Made by a program: the position numbers and the translations under genes
In this document: positions 16,074 to 25,440 of the stretch, one piece after another
Numbering within the stretch: the first letter of the stretch is position 1
Layout of the letters: each line of letters opens with the position of its first letter
Assembly (NCBI RefSeq): GCF_019457885.1
Contig: NZ_JAHZST010000012.1
Coordinates: 1-64,000, forward strand
Length of the DNA: 64,000 nt
Direction: 5' to 3'
Source: Shewanella nanhaiensis
Lineage (GTDB): Bacteria > Pseudomonadota > Gammaproteobacteria > Enterobacterales > Shewanellaceae
Notes under the pieces: generated by a model
Databases searched by the model: none
The model's input: the letters and a program-made list of their open reading frames with translations, nothing else
What the model was told of the DNA's origin: nothing

Positions 16074-17165
16074 ATGAAACTTAAACTATTTCTTCTATCT
16101 GTTTTGCTGTTAGTTTCAGGACCTAGTCAGGCTCAGAGGATCAAGGATATTGCCAATGTGCAAGGCGTGCGAAGTAACCAACTGATTGGCTATGGTTTGG
16201 TTGTTGGTTTGCCAGGTACTGGTGAGAAGACAACCTATACAGAACAAACCTTCAAAACCATGTTGAAAAACTTTGGTATCAATCTGCCTGATAACTTAAG
16301 GCCCAAGATTAAAAACGTTGCTGTGGTTGCCGTACATGCTGAGATGCCAGCTTTTATTAAACCTGGTCAAACTCTTGACGTGACGGTTTCAAGCTTAGGT
16401 GAGGCAAAAAGTTTACGTGGTGGCACCTTGTTGCAGACCTTCCTCAAAGGGGTAGATGGTAATGTTTATGCCATTGCGCAAGGGAGCATGGTGGTCAGTG
16501 GCTTTAGTGCTGAGGGACTCGATGGTTCTAAAGTTATCCAAAATACACCGACAGTGGGACGTATCCCAAATGGCGGTATTGTTGAAAGAACGGTGACAAC
16601 TCCGTTTTCAACAGGCGATCACTTAACATTTAACCTACGCCGCGCCGACTTCTCAACTGCTAAGCGACTCGCAGATGCGATCAATGAGTTGCTTGGCCCT
16701 GGCATGGCTAGACCGCTCGATGCTGCATCGGTGCAGGTGAGTGCACCTAGGGATGTTTCCCAGCGTGTCTCTTTTTTGGCAACACTTGAGAATATTCAAG
16801 TAGAACCAGCGTCAGAGTCAGCCAAGGTGATAGTTAACTCTCGAACCGGTACCATTGTTGTTGGAAGAGAAGTTCGCTTGCTTCCTGCTGCGGTGACCCA
16901 CGGTGGCTTAACGGTAACGATTGCGGAAGCGACACAGGTTTCACAACCGAATCCTCTTGCTGGTGGTCAAACCGTAGTGACGGCCGATACCACTATCGAT
17001 GTAGCGGAGGAGGATAGCCGTATGTTTCTGTTTAACCCTGGAACGACATTGGATGAGTTAGTTAGAGCTGTTAATCTTGTTGGCGCTGCACCATCAGATG
17101 TGTTGGCTATTCTTGAAGCGTTAAAGATGGCTGGTGCACTGCACGGCGAACTTATTATTATTTAA
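16074..17165 (+). CDS. flgI: Flagellar P-ring protein FlgI
   Basis: FlgI forms the periplasmic P ring. The 363-residue protein has a cleavable signal ending near SQA-QR (20-22), then IKDIANVQGVRSNQLIGYGL, GTGEKTTYTEQTF and the C-terminal LVRAVNLVGAAPSDVLAIL. AGGAGG precedes the ATG. The operon terminator follows at 17193-17222. Confidence 0.97.
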   Translation: MKLKLFLLSVLLLVSGPSQAQRIKDIANVQGVRSNQLIGYGLVVGLPGTGEKTTYTEQTFKTMLKNFGINLPDNLRPKIKNVAVVAVHAEMPAFIKPGQTLDVTVSSLGEAKSLRGGTLLQTFLKGVDGNVYAIAQGSMVVSGFSAEGLDGSKVIQNTPTVGRIPNGGIVERTVTTPFSTGDHLTFNLRRADFSTAKRLADAINELLGPGMARPLDAASVQVSAPRDVSQRVSFLATLENIQVEPASESAKVIVNSRTGTIVVGREVRLLPAAVTHGGLTVTIAEATQVSQPNPLAGGQTVVTADTTIDVAEEDSRMFLFNPGTTLDELVRAVNLVGAAPSDVLAILEALKMAGALHGELIII

Positions 17166-17192
17166 TTTTCATTACCTCTGTTTATCAATAAG

Positions 17193-17222
17193 AAAGGCTT
17201 AGCTAAACAGCTAAGCCTTTTT
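17193..17222 (+). terminator. Terminator after flgI
   Basis: A 12-bp stem (AAAGGCTTAGCT/AGCTAAGCCTTT) with loop AAAC and a following T-run. Confidence 0.9.
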
Positions 17223-17295
17223 CAATTCAGTTAAGCCTTTTCAATCAAATAGAAGTCACAAATATATTCAGCTTCTTACTGCCACTCAGTATATT

Positions 17296-17311
17296 TGGTA
17301 TGCCATTTGCA
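17296..17311 (+). promoter_or_regulatory. Sigma-54 promoter of flgJKL
   Basis: TGGTATG-CCAT-TTGCA, with GG and GC at exact spacing. The predicted start is near 17323, about 38 bases before the flgJ ATG. Confidence 0.8.
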
Positions 17312-17360
17312 CCAAATAGACATCAACGTCTGATTATTGTCGCTACTGTTGGAACACTTT

Positions 17361-18371
17361 ATGGAAAAGCTTTCAAACTCATCTCACTTTTTGGATCTAG
17401 GAGGCCTAGATTCACTTAGGGCTCAAGCCAAAAAAGATGACAAAGCTGCTTTAAAAGAGGTTGCTCAGCAGTTTGAAGGTATTTTTGTTCAGATGCTAAT
17501 GAAGAGTATGCGTGATGCTAATGCAGCGTTTGAGTCTGACAGTCCAATGAATAGCCAATACACCAAGTTTTATGAGCAGATGCATGATCAGCAGATGTCT
17601 GTAAATCTTTCTGATAAAGGGATGTTGGGCCTTGCGGACCTTATGGTGCAGCAGCTCTCGCCAGAGACAAGCAATGTCACCCCCGCATCAGTACTTAGAG
17701 GCAATGCTAATTTAGGTGGAGGTGTTGAGCAGGTGATGGTGATGAGTCGTGCAACTCGTGGGGAAGCCATTACGCAGCCTGTTTCTCAATCAGCACTAGA
17801 GGCTGAAGCGGCAATGGCTCCGCTTCAAGCTGTGTTGTCTGGCAAGCAATTGCCGTCTGAAGCGACCAGATCAAATATGACATTTGCAGATCGTAATGAC
17901 TTTATTGCCAAGCTCTATCCCCATGCTAAAAAAGCTGCTGACAGCTTAGGTACACAACCTGAGGTCTTGATTGCCCAATCCGCGTTAGAAACCGGCTGGG
18001 GACAGAAGATGGTTAAGCGTCAGGGTGGCGACTCGAGTAATAACCTATTTAACATCAAGGCAGGTAATCGTTGGCAAGGGGATAAAACAGCAGTGAGAAC
18101 CCTTGAGTTTGAACAGGGGGTTGCAGTACAGCAAAGAGCTGATTTTCGAGTTTATGATGGGATTAAGCAGAGCTTTGATGATTTTATCAGTTTCATTTCC
18201 GATGGACCAAGATATCAAGAAGCGATGAAGAAAGCGGCTAATCCGAATGAGTTTATTAAAGCCTTACAAGATGCAGGTTATGCAACCGATCCTGAATATG
18301 CCAACAAGGTGATTAAGGTGATGAAGTCACTCTCATCTGAGCTTCAGACAGTTATATCGGGAGATAAGTAA
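17361..18371 (+). CDS. flgJ: FlgJ, rod cap and peptidoglycan hydrolase
   Basis: FlgJ caps the rod and opens the cell wall for it. The N-terminal rod-binding domain (about 15-110) has QQFEGIFVQMLMKSMRDAN. The C-terminal glucosaminidase domain (about 185-330) has AQSALETGWGQKM with the catalytic Glu, and NLFNIKAG. I chose ATG 17361 (336 residues); a TTG at 17337 is also downstream of the predicted transcription start, so it cannot be excluded. First gene of flgJKL. Confidence 0.93.
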   Translation: MEKLSNSSHFLDLGGLDSLRAQAKKDDKAALKEVAQQFEGIFVQMLMKSMRDANAAFESDSPMNSQYTKFYEQMHDQQMSVNLSDKGMLGLADLMVQQLSPETSNVTPASVLRGNANLGGGVEQVMVMSRATRGEAITQPVSQSALEAEAAMAPLQAVLSGKQLPSEATRSNMTFADRNDFIAKLYPHAKKAADSLGTQPEVLIAQSALETGWGQKMVKRQGGDSSNNLFNIKAGNRWQGDKTAVRTLEFEQGVAVQQRADFRVYDGIKQSFDDFISFISDGPRYQEAMKKAANPNEFIKALQDAGYATDPEYANKVIKVMKSLSSELQTVISGDK

Positions 18372-18417
18372 TGAGCTATCAGCTTATCAGTATCGAACAA
18401 TTTAGGAGTGCCTAGTA

Positions 18418-20331
18418 ATGGGTATGGATCTTCTTAATATTGCAAGAACAGGTGTTTTGGCCTCTCAGTCACAACTGGCTGTTACCAGTAATAATATTGC
18501 CAATGCCAATACCCAAGGCTATCACAGGCAGGTCGCTGAGCAATCGAGCTTGGATAACCAACGTCTGGGCGGTAACTTTTTCGGCTCTGGTACTTATATC
18601 TCAGATGTAAAACGTATTTATAACGATTACGCGGCAAGAGAGCTAAGGATAGGCCAAACCAGTGTTAGTGAGGCGCAAGCCACTCAAATTAAGATGGGGG
18701 AGCTGGATCAGCTATTTTCTCAAATAGGCAAATCTATTCCTCAGGGGTTGAACGATCTTTTTGCGGGATTGAATAGTTTAGCCGATCTACCTGACGATAT
18801 CGGGATTAGAAATAATGTATTAGGTTCGGCAGGTCAGCTAGCCAGTAGCTTGAATCAGATGCAAGCACACCTAGACGGGCAGATGAAGCAGACCAATGAT
18901 CAGATAGCAGGTATTACCGACAGAATTAATGAGATAGGTAATGAGTTAGGTCACATTAACCGGGAGCTGATGAAGTCACAGGGCGAAGATATGTCGCTAC
19001 TGGACAAGCAAGATGCGCTTATTCAGGAACTGAGCCAGTACTCCCAAGTTAATGTGATCCCATTAGATACAGGGGCAAAAAGCATCATGTTAGGTGGTGC
19101 TGTGATGTTGGTGTCTGGCGAAGTCTCTATGTCAATTGGTACGACTGCTGGCGACCCCTTCCCGAATGAATCGAGAGTGACTAGTTCTGCAGGGGCTCAG
19201 ACTTTGATTATCGACCCGTCGCAGATGGGAGGGCAACTTGGTGCTCTATATGAGTTTCGCAATGAAACCTTAGTTCAAGCCCAGTTAGAAGTTGGGCAGC
19301 TTGCTTTAGGCGTTGCTGATGCTTTTAATCAGGCCCAGTCACAAGGCTTCGATCTTTCAGGCGCACTTGGACAGAATATCTTTACTGATATTAATGACCC
19401 TAACATGGCTGTGGGCCGAGTTGGTGAGTTTGGTACTAATGCTGGTAATGCCAATTTAAGAGTTAACATTGATGATACTTCTGCCTTAACTGGTGGAAGC
19501 TATGATTTAACGTTCACTGCGCCCGGTACTTATGAGCTAACAGACATCAATACCGGAGTGGTTACCCCCTTAACCTTAAATGGCTCTCAACTTGATGGTG
19601 GAGAGGGCTTCTCTATTCATATTGACTCTGGCGCATTTGTTGATGGTGACAAATTTGAGATCCGCCCGTCAGCTGGTGCCGCAGCAGGTATTAAAGTTGA
19701 GATGACCGATCCCAAGGGCATTGCAGCAGCTGGGCCGAAAATTACAGCGGGGACGGCTAATTCCGGTAATACCCAAATTGAGATCCTTAGCATAGATAGA
19801 AACAATGTGAACTTACCTTTAACGGGATCTGAACTGACTTATCAGATAGATCCTGTTGCAAATACCTTCACAGTGTTTGATGCATCGGGAACGTTAGTGA
19901 GTGCCGCCGCTCCATATACACCACCTACCATTACCAGCAATGGTTTTAGTTTTGATGTAAATACGACATCTACATCGACAGAGAGTTTTACTTTCGATTT
20001 TACCTTTGCTGAGGGCGATAACAGTAATGCTGTTGCAATGGCACAGCTTAGCGAAGCTAAGTTGATGAATAGTGGCGGATCTACATTAACCGACGTCTAT
20101 GAAGGCACTAAGTTAGTTGTTGGCGGTAAGGCGAAAGCGGCAGCCGTTGCTGTTGGCTCTGCCGAAGCAGTTTTCACCCAAGCCTATAACCGAGTTCAGA
20201 GTGAATCAGGGGTAAACCTTGATGAAGAAGCCGGTAACTTAATTCGATTTCAACAAGCCTATCAAGCGTCCGCAAGGATAATGACAACGGCTTCAGAGAT
20301 CTTTGACACCTTATTTAGTTCTGTTCGATAG
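18418..20331 (+). CDS. flgK: Hook-filament junction protein FlgK (HAP1)
   Basis: FlgK is the first hook-filament junction protein. At 637 residues it is in the normal range. The N-terminus MGMDLLNIARTGVLASQSQL, the SNNIANANTQGYHRQ motif and the C-terminal LIRFQQAYQASARIMTT are diagnostic; the middle is the variable, exposed part. FlgN is its chaperone, encoded at 6572-6997. Confidence 0.96.
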   Translation: MGMDLLNIARTGVLASQSQLAVTSNNIANANTQGYHRQVAEQSSLDNQRLGGNFFGSGTYISDVKRIYNDYAARELRIGQTSVSEAQATQIKMGELDQLFSQIGKSIPQGLNDLFAGLNSLADLPDDIGIRNNVLGSAGQLASSLNQMQAHLDGQMKQTNDQIAGITDRINEIGNELGHINRELMKSQGEDMSLLDKQDALIQELSQYSQVNVIPLDTGAKSIMLGGAVMLVSGEVSMSIGTTAGDPFPNESRVTSSAGAQTLIIDPSQMGGQLGALYEFRNETLVQAQLEVGQLALGVADAFNQAQSQGFDLSGALGQNIFTDINDPNMAVGRVGEFGTNAGNANLRVNIDDTSALTGGSYDLTFTAPGTYELTDINTGVVTPLTLNGSQLDGGEGFSIHIDSGAFVDGDKFEIRPSAGAAAGIKVEMTDPKGIAAAGPKITAGTANSGNTQIEILSIDRNNVNLPLTGSELTYQIDPVANTFTVFDASGTLVSAAAPYTPPTITSNGFSFDVNTTSTSTESFTFDFTFAEGDNSNAVAMAQLSEAKLMNSGGSTLTDVYEGTKLVVGGKAKAAAVAVGSAEAVFTQAYNRVQSESGVNLDEEAGNLIRFQQAYQASARIMTTASEIFDTLFSSVR

Positions 20332-20342
20332 GGGAAGCGAAT

Positions 20343-21533
20343 ATGAGAATTTCTACTTCGCAGATGTTTAATCAAAGCATCAACAGTGTTCTGGATAAAC
20401 AGACTGCTACTAGCAAAATATTAGATCAACTATCGAGTGGTAAGAAGGTCAATACTGCGGGTGATGATCCAGTAGCGTCGGTAGGCATTGATAATTTAAA
20501 TCAGCAAAATGCCCTTGTTGATCAGTTTATGAAGAATATTGACTATGCCAAAAATCGCCTTGGTTTGAGTGAAAGTAAGCTTGGCACGGCAGAAACATTA
20601 GTTGCTTCAACGCGAGAGCAAGTGATCCGTGCAATAAATGGTGGCCTGTCAGAGTCTGAGCGGCAAATGATTGCCGATGAGCTTAAGGGAACGTTAGAGG
20701 AACTGCTTGCGGTTGCAAATACTAAGGATGAATCTGGTAACTATATCTTCGCAGGCTTTGAAACTGGCAAGCAGCCTTTTGCCTTTGATAGTACTGGAAA
20801 CATGATATATAGCGGTGATAGCGGAGCGCGGGAAGCGGTTATCGCTTCGGGTGTTACGATTGCCACTAATATCCCAGGTGATAACGCTTTTATGAATGCT
20901 CCTAGTGGCTTAGGCGATTACAGTGCCAATTATCTGGCGAGTCAAGTAGGTGAATTCTCCGTTGATAGTGCCAAAATAACTAACCCAGGTACCTATGTTG
21001 AAGATACCTACACCTTTACTATGGTGGGAGCGAATCTGGAGGTTAGAGATTCAAGTGCCACATTAGTGACAACAGAAGTTGGCTTTGATCCCACTAATCC
21101 TATCTCCTTTAACGGGATGGAAGTAAAGCTAGACGGAATGCCTGCTGCAGGGGATAGCTTCTCAATTACCCCTCAGTCAGAGGTCAGTATTTTTGACACG
21201 ATTAATCAAGCAATCTCTCTACTTGAAGATCCTAATAAGGTGAATACCCCACAAGGTGTTTCTGAATTGGCACAGATATTGAATAATATTGATAGTGGTG
21301 TCAATCAAATAAGTATTGCTCGAAGTGAAACAGGCAACAGCCTTAAAAGCATCGAAAGCTACAGTACTCACCATGTAGATGAGAAGTTAGTGAATAGCTC
21401 AACTCTATCTATGTTGGAAGATCTTGATTATGCATCGGCAATTACAGAGTTTGAGAAGCAGCAGTTAGCATTAAATGCGGTTTCAAGTGTATTTAGCAAG
21501 GTAGGGTCTGTTTCACTGTTCGATTACATATAG
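20343..21533 (+). CDS. flgL: Hook-filament junction protein FlgL (HAP3)
   Basis: FlgL joins FlgK to the flagellin filament. The 396-residue protein has a flagellin-like N-terminus (MRISTSQMFNQSINSV, QLSSGKKVNTAGDDP) and C-terminus (SAITEFEKQQLALNAV), with a variable middle. It is 11 bases after flgK. A short gap of 79 bases separates it from flaA, holding a weak inverted repeat (GCCAAG/CTTGGC, about 21567-21586). Confidence 0.96.
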   Translation: MRISTSQMFNQSINSVLDKQTATSKILDQLSSGKKVNTAGDDPVASVGIDNLNQQNALVDQFMKNIDYAKNRLGLSESKLGTAETLVASTREQVIRAINGGLSESERQMIADELKGTLEELLAVANTKDESGNYIFAGFETGKQPFAFDSTGNMIYSGDSGAREAVIASGVTIATNIPGDNAFMNAPSGLGDYSANYLASQVGEFSVDSAKITNPGTYVEDTYTFTMVGANLEVRDSSATLVTTEVGFDPTNPISFNGMEVKLDGMPAAGDSFSITPQSEVSIFDTINQAISLLEDPNKVNTPQGVSELAQILNNIDSGVNQISIARSETGNSLKSIESYSTHHVDEKLVNSSTLSMLEDLDYASAITEFEKQQLALNAVSSVFSKVGSVSLFDYI

Positions 21534-21612
21534 ACCCTGTTTGAGTAAAAAATCAATCTAATTTTAGCCAAGGTCGCAATCTTGGCCTTGTACTAAGAAA
21601 GAGGAAGTCAAA

Positions 21613-22434
21613 ATGGCTATTACAGTTAATACTAACGTGACATCACTGAAAGCGCAGAAAAACCTGAACACATCTAGTGGTAATCTAGCGACCTCCATGG
21701 AGCGTTTATCCAGTGGTTTAAAGATTAACAGTGCAAAAGATGATGCGGCCGGTCTTGCTATCTCTAACCGCCTGAATTCACAGGTACGTGGTTTGGAAGT
21801 GGGCATGCGAAATGCTAATGATGCGATATCAATTGCACAAATCGCAGAAGGTGCGATGCAGGAGCAAACAAACATGCTTCAGCGTATGCGTGATTTGACC
21901 ATTCAGTCTGAAAACGGTGCAAACAGCACTGAAGATTTAGCAGCGTTAAAAGCTGAGATGGATCAACTTGCAACAGAAATTGATAATATTGGTACTAGTA
22001 CGGCATTTGGTAATACTAAGTTGCTACAAGGCGGTTTTTCAGCTGGTAAGATTTTCCAGGTTGGTCACCAAGAGGGTGAGGATGTCAAGGTTGTTGTTAA
22101 GAAAACAGACAAAGCTTCTTTATCTGTTGCCGCGTTGAATAATGCAACTTCTGCAAATAGAGCCTCATCATTAGCAGCTATCGATAAAGCAATTAAGACC
22201 ATTGATACCCAAAGAGCAGATCTCGGTGCGGTGCAGAACCGTCTCGCTCACAATATCAGTAACAGTGCTAATACCCAAGCTAACGTTGCTGATGCGAAGA
22301 GCCGTATTGTGGATGTGGATTTTGCCAAAGAGACTGCTACTATGACTAAGAATCAGGTACTGCAACAAACAGGCTCAGCTATGCTGGCTCAGGCAAATCA
22401 ATTGCCACAAGTTGCACTCTCTCTTCTAGGATAA
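21613..22434 (+). CDS. flaA: Flagellin FlaA
   Basis: This is a filament subunit of 273 residues, nearly all D0/D1 helical core with only a minimal variable region (about 135-190). Both export/polymerisation ends are present: MAITVNTNVTSLKAQKNL at the start and TGSAMLAQANQLPQVAL at the end. It is about 85-90 percent identical to FlaB by eye. No good sigma-28 or sigma-54 match is visible in the 79 bases before it, unlike flaB, so it may be read from flgJKL or from a promoter I cannot recognise. A hairpin at 22450-22485 follows. Confidence 0.95.
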   Translation: MAITVNTNVTSLKAQKNLNTSSGNLATSMERLSSGLKINSAKDDAAGLAISNRLNSQVRGLEVGMRNANDAISIAQIAEGAMQEQTNMLQRMRDLTIQSENGANSTEDLAALKAEMDQLATEIDNIGTSTAFGNTKLLQGGFSAGKIFQVGHQEGEDVKVVVKKTDKASLSVAALNNATSANRASSLAAIDKAIKTIDTQRADLGAVQNRLAHNISNSANTQANVADAKSRIVDVDFAKETATMTKNQVLQQTGSAMLAQANQLPQVALSLLG

Positions 22435-22449
22435 AAATGGTTATGCCAG

Positions 22450-22486
22450 AAAGCGACTCATGCGCATTTAGTGTAGAGTCGCTTTT
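22450..22486 (+). terminator. Terminator after flaA
   Basis: A 10-bp stem (AAAGCGACTC/GAGTCGCTTT) with a 16-base loop, ending in four T. Confidence 0.75.
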
Positions 22487-22567
22487 AGCTATCAATATTT
22501 TTAATGTTTGTTTCTTATTGTTTTTCATCATATTTATTTATCTTTAAGTTTTATTGAAAAAAAAGAT

Positions 22568-22594
22568 TAAAGATAAAAAATCCTCTGCCGTTAA
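22568..22594 (+). promoter_or_regulatory. Sigma-28 (FliA) promoter of flaB
   Basis: TAAA (22568-22571), exactly 15 bases, then GCCGTTAA (22587-22594). Transcription would start near 22601. The leader of about 70 bases contains an inverted repeat (CCTGGCT / AGCCAGG, about 22618-22653). Confidence 0.85.
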
Positions 22595-22673
22595 ATATAC
22601 TGTAACCGATATGCTCCGCCTGGCTAAGAAGACAGGCAAAGTTTCAAGCCAGGTATTAAAGAGGAAACAAATT

Positions 22674-23492
22674 ATGGCTATTACAGTAAATACGAACGTT
22701 ACATCATTGAAGGCTCAGAAAAACCTGAATCACTCCAGTGGTAATCTAGCTACCTCTATGGAGCGTCTATCAAGTGGTTTGCGTATTAACAGCGCAAAAG
22801 ATGATGCGGCAGGTCTAGCGATTTCAAACCGTCTTAATAGCCAGGTTCGTGGCCTCGAAGTCGGTATGCGTAACGCAAACGATGCTATCTCTATTGCTCA
22901 AATTGCAGAAGGTGCAATGCAAGAGCAGACTAACATGCTACAACGTATGCGTGATTTGACTGTTCAAGCAGAAAACGGTGCAAACAGTGCTGATGATATA
23001 GCTGCACTTAAAGCTGAGATGGATCAATTAGCAACTGAAATTGATGCAATCGGTACTAGCACAGCATTTGGTAATACTAAACTGATGACTGGTGGTTTCT
23101 CTGCAGGTAAAAACTTCCAAGTGGGCCATCAAGATGGAGAGGATGTTAAAGTTACTGTAAAGAAAACCGATAAAACATCACTTTCTGTTGGCTCATTAGC
23201 TTTAGCTACCTCAGCCAACCGCGCATCAGCATTAGGTGCTATCGATAAAGCGATTAAGACTATTGATACGCAACGAGCTGATTTGGGTGCGATTCAAAAC
23301 CGTCTTGCTCACAACATTAGTAACAGTGCGAACACTCAGGCAAACGTTGCCGACGCTAAGAGTCGTATCGTAGATGTGGATTTCGCGAAAGAAACATCAG
23401 CAATGACTAAGAACCAGGTACTTCAACAAACAGGTTCAGCGATGCTAGCTCAGGCTAACCAGCTACCTCAAGTTGCTCTATCACTACTATAA
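22674..23492 (+). CDS. flaB: Flagellin FlaB
   Basis: This is the second filament subunit, 272 residues, with the same organisation as FlaA and no large variable domain. The ATG at 22674 follows AAAGAGGAAA; the frame stays open upstream to 22554 but that part overlaps the sigma-28 promoter and encodes an untypical lysine-rich stretch. Work on other Shewanella with two flagellins found that FlaB makes most of the filament under FliA control. Two hairpins follow (23493-23515 and 23529-23558). Confidence 0.95.
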   Translation: MAITVNTNVTSLKAQKNLNHSSGNLATSMERLSSGLRINSAKDDAAGLAISNRLNSQVRGLEVGMRNANDAISIAQIAEGAMQEQTNMLQRMRDLTVQAENGANSADDIAALKAEMDQLATEIDAIGTSTAFGNTKLMTGGFSAGKNFQVGHQDGEDVKVTVKKTDKTSLSVGSLALATSANRASALGAIDKAIKTIDTQRADLGAIQNRLAHNISNSANTQANVADAKSRIVDVDFAKETSAMTKNQVLQQTGSAMLAQANQLPQVALSLL

Positions 23493-23515
23493 TATCAACT
23501 AAAGGTTAGTTGATA
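23493..23515 (+). terminator. Hairpin right after flaB
   Basis: A 9-bp stem (TATCAACTA/TAGTTGATA) with a 5-base loop that starts at the flaB stop codon. It lacks a T-run, so it may protect the abundant flagellin message from 3' decay. Confidence 0.6.
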
Positions 23516-23528
23516 GATGATATAGTTG

Positions 23529-23558
23529 AAAGGGAGGTTCGGTCACGGATCTCCCTTT
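23529..23558 (+). terminator. Second hairpin after flaB
   Basis: An 8-bp stem (AAAGGGAG/CTCCCTTT) with a 14-base loop and a short T stretch. Probably the flaB terminator. Confidence 0.65.
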
Positions 23559-23605
23559 GTTGGTTCTAAGATTGTGAAGTTATATAGTGGGAGGAGAGTA
23601 CAGTT

Positions 23606-23995
23606 ATGGATATCAATTTTACAAACTCATCCAGCACAGCAACTGCTAAAATTGAGATCAGTACTACGCCGGTTAAATCAACTGCTGCAGAGAGTTCAGA
23701 TCTTGAACGTCGTGCCACAATTCAAGCAGTAGAAGAGACTGAAAAAGAAACTGAAGTTCAGTCAAAAACCAGTCAAGCTGAGATGCAACAACTCGTTGAA
23801 GATCTATCTGATATGATGTCGGTTATGCGTAAAGGCTTAGCCTTTAAGATCGATGAGAGTTCAGGCAAGAATATTGTCAGTGTCATGGATGTTGATTCGG
23901 GTGACATTATTAGGCAAATACCTAATGAAGAGGCGCTAAAATTAGCGCAGAAACTGTCTGAAGTGACAGGTCTCTTGATGAAGACTGAAGCTTAA
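23606..23995 (+). CDS. flaG: FlaG family flagellar protein
   Basis: FlaG affects filament length in polar flagellates; its mechanism is not well known. The 129-residue protein has a disordered Ser/Thr-rich N-terminus (1-50) and the conserved FlaG C-terminal region (about 55-125) with KGLAFKIDESSGKNIVSV and IIRQIPNEEALKLAQKL. It sits between flagellin and fliD, as in Vibrio and Pseudomonas. Confidence 0.92.
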   Translation: MDINFTNSSSTATAKIEISTTPVKSTAAESSDLERRATIQAVEETEKETEVQSKTSQAEMQQLVEDLSDMMSVMRKGLAFKIDESSGKNIVSVMDVDSGDIIRQIPNEEALKLAQKLSEVTGLLMKTEA

Positions 23996-24044
23996 GCAAT
24001 CAGTTTTATATTTAGTTTTAACATTATAGTTTTATGAGGTTTTT

Positions 24045-25415
24045 ATGGCATTAACAGCGACGGGAATAGGTTCTGGGCTTGATATTAACACTATTGTCGG
24101 TGTTTTAGTTGATGCTGAGAAAGTGCCCAAAGAAGCTATCTTTGATAAAACAGAGAAGACCATCGATGCGAAAGTGTCAGCCATCGGTACACTGAAAAGT
24201 GCATTGTCGACGTTTCAAGATGCGCTTGAAAAACTAAAAGATGGCAATAACATCAATCAAAAATCAGTTTCGACTGGTGACAGTGAGTTTTTAACGGCAA
24301 CGGCCGATAAAACAGCACAAACTGGAAGTTACAACATTAAGGTTGAGCAGTTAGCCACAGCTCATAAAGTGGCTGGTATTAATGTTGCTGATCCCGCTGC
24401 AGCAGTCGGTGAGGGCAGTTTAGACTTAACGGTTAATGGAAATAGCTTTTCTGTTGATGTTGATGCTGGTGATTCCCTAGAAGATATTGCTAAAAGCATC
24501 AATGATGCCACAGATAATGTGGGCGTGACTGCAACGATTATTACCAGTGATGCAGGCAGCCGATTAGTGCTTAGTTCTGATGTCGAAGGACCAGATAGCC
24601 AGATAACGGTTGCTGCGACTGATACGGTTGGTACCGGTTTAAACGATATGTTTGGTGGAGTTAATCTCACCGAACTTCAAGAAGCGAAGCCTTCAATTAT
24701 CCATGTGGATGGTCAAAAGATAACCTCTCAAACCAACGATGTTAAAGGGGCTATCACTGGCGTTACTCTAAATCTAACTGATGCGGATATCAATACGACT
24801 AGTACTGTTAAAGTTGAGCTGGATAAAGAGGGTATTAAAGAGAATATTACCGGCTTTGTTGATGCTTATAACAGCCTTATTGAGTCCATTGATAAGCTTA
24901 GTGCTTATGATACTGAGAAGAAAACGGCTGCGGCGCTTCAAGGGGACTCAATGATCCGCTCGATAGAGTCTCAGGCACGTAACCTAATCAGTTCAAGAGT
25001 TACAGTTGATGGTGAAACTGTTGCCCTTTACGATATTGGGATAACGGCAGATCGCTATGGTAAGTTGTCTGTTGATAGCACAAAACTTGATAAAGTGATC
25101 GATGAAGATATTGCTAGTATTGAAGGACTGTTTGCTACGGATACTACCGGTATAGCAGTTCAATTGGATGAGCTTGTTGAGGGCTATGTTAAAACGGGCG
25201 GCTTAATCGATTCTCGTAATAATGCCTATACCAGTGACAAGCAGAGATTAGATGATCAGCGTGAAGCATTTTCATTAAAGATGGAGCAACTGCAGGCTAG
25301 ATTGTTTAAGCAGTTTAATGCCATGGATCTTGTAGTTGGGAATCTTAACCAACAAGCTGGTGGTATTATCAGTGGACTTAATTCGCTCCCAGGTGTAGTT
25401 AAAGCCCAAAGTTAA
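24045..25415 (+). CDS. fliD: Filament cap protein FliD (HAP2)
   Basis: FliD forms the distal cap that guides flagellin folding at the filament tip. The 456-residue protein has the N-terminal signature (GIGSGLDINTIVGVLVDAEK), a variable middle and the C-terminal coiled-coil region (about 390-450). It lies 49 bases after flaG, in the filament operon flaG-fliD-flaI-fliS. Confidence 0.95.
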   Translation: MALTATGIGSGLDINTIVGVLVDAEKVPKEAIFDKTEKTIDAKVSAIGTLKSALSTFQDALEKLKDGNNINQKSVSTGDSEFLTATADKTAQTGSYNIKVEQLATAHKVAGINVADPAAAVGEGSLDLTVNGNSFSVDVDAGDSLEDIAKSINDATDNVGVTATIITSDAGSRLVLSSDVEGPDSQITVAATDTVGTGLNDMFGGVNLTELQEAKPSIIHVDGQKITSQTNDVKGAITGVTLNLTDADINTTSTVKVELDKEGIKENITGFVDAYNSLIESIDKLSAYDTEKKTAAALQGDSMIRSIESQARNLISSRVTVDGETVALYDIGITADRYGKLSVDSTKLDKVIDEDIASIEGLFATDTTGIAVQLDELVEGYVKTGGLIDSRNNAYTSDKQRLDDQREAFSLKMEQLQARLFKQFNAMDLVVGNLNQQAGGIISGLNSLPGVVKAQS

Positions 25416-25440
25416 CCCAAATTTGTTACTGGAGTAAATA

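Noticed and set aside
21553..21600. Sigma-28 or sigma-54 promoter before flaA
   Set aside because: AAAA-N15-GCCAAGGT and AGGTCGC-AATC-TTGGC both miss key bases, and the latter would start transcription almost at the ribosome site.
22554..22673. N-terminal extension of flaB by 40 codons
   Set aside because: It covers the FliA promoter and the leader, lacks a ribosome site, and flagellins begin at MAITVNTN.
24303..24310. Perfect sigma-28 -10 box GCCGATAA inside fliD
   Set aside because: No TAAA at the 15-base distance and it lies inside a coding region.
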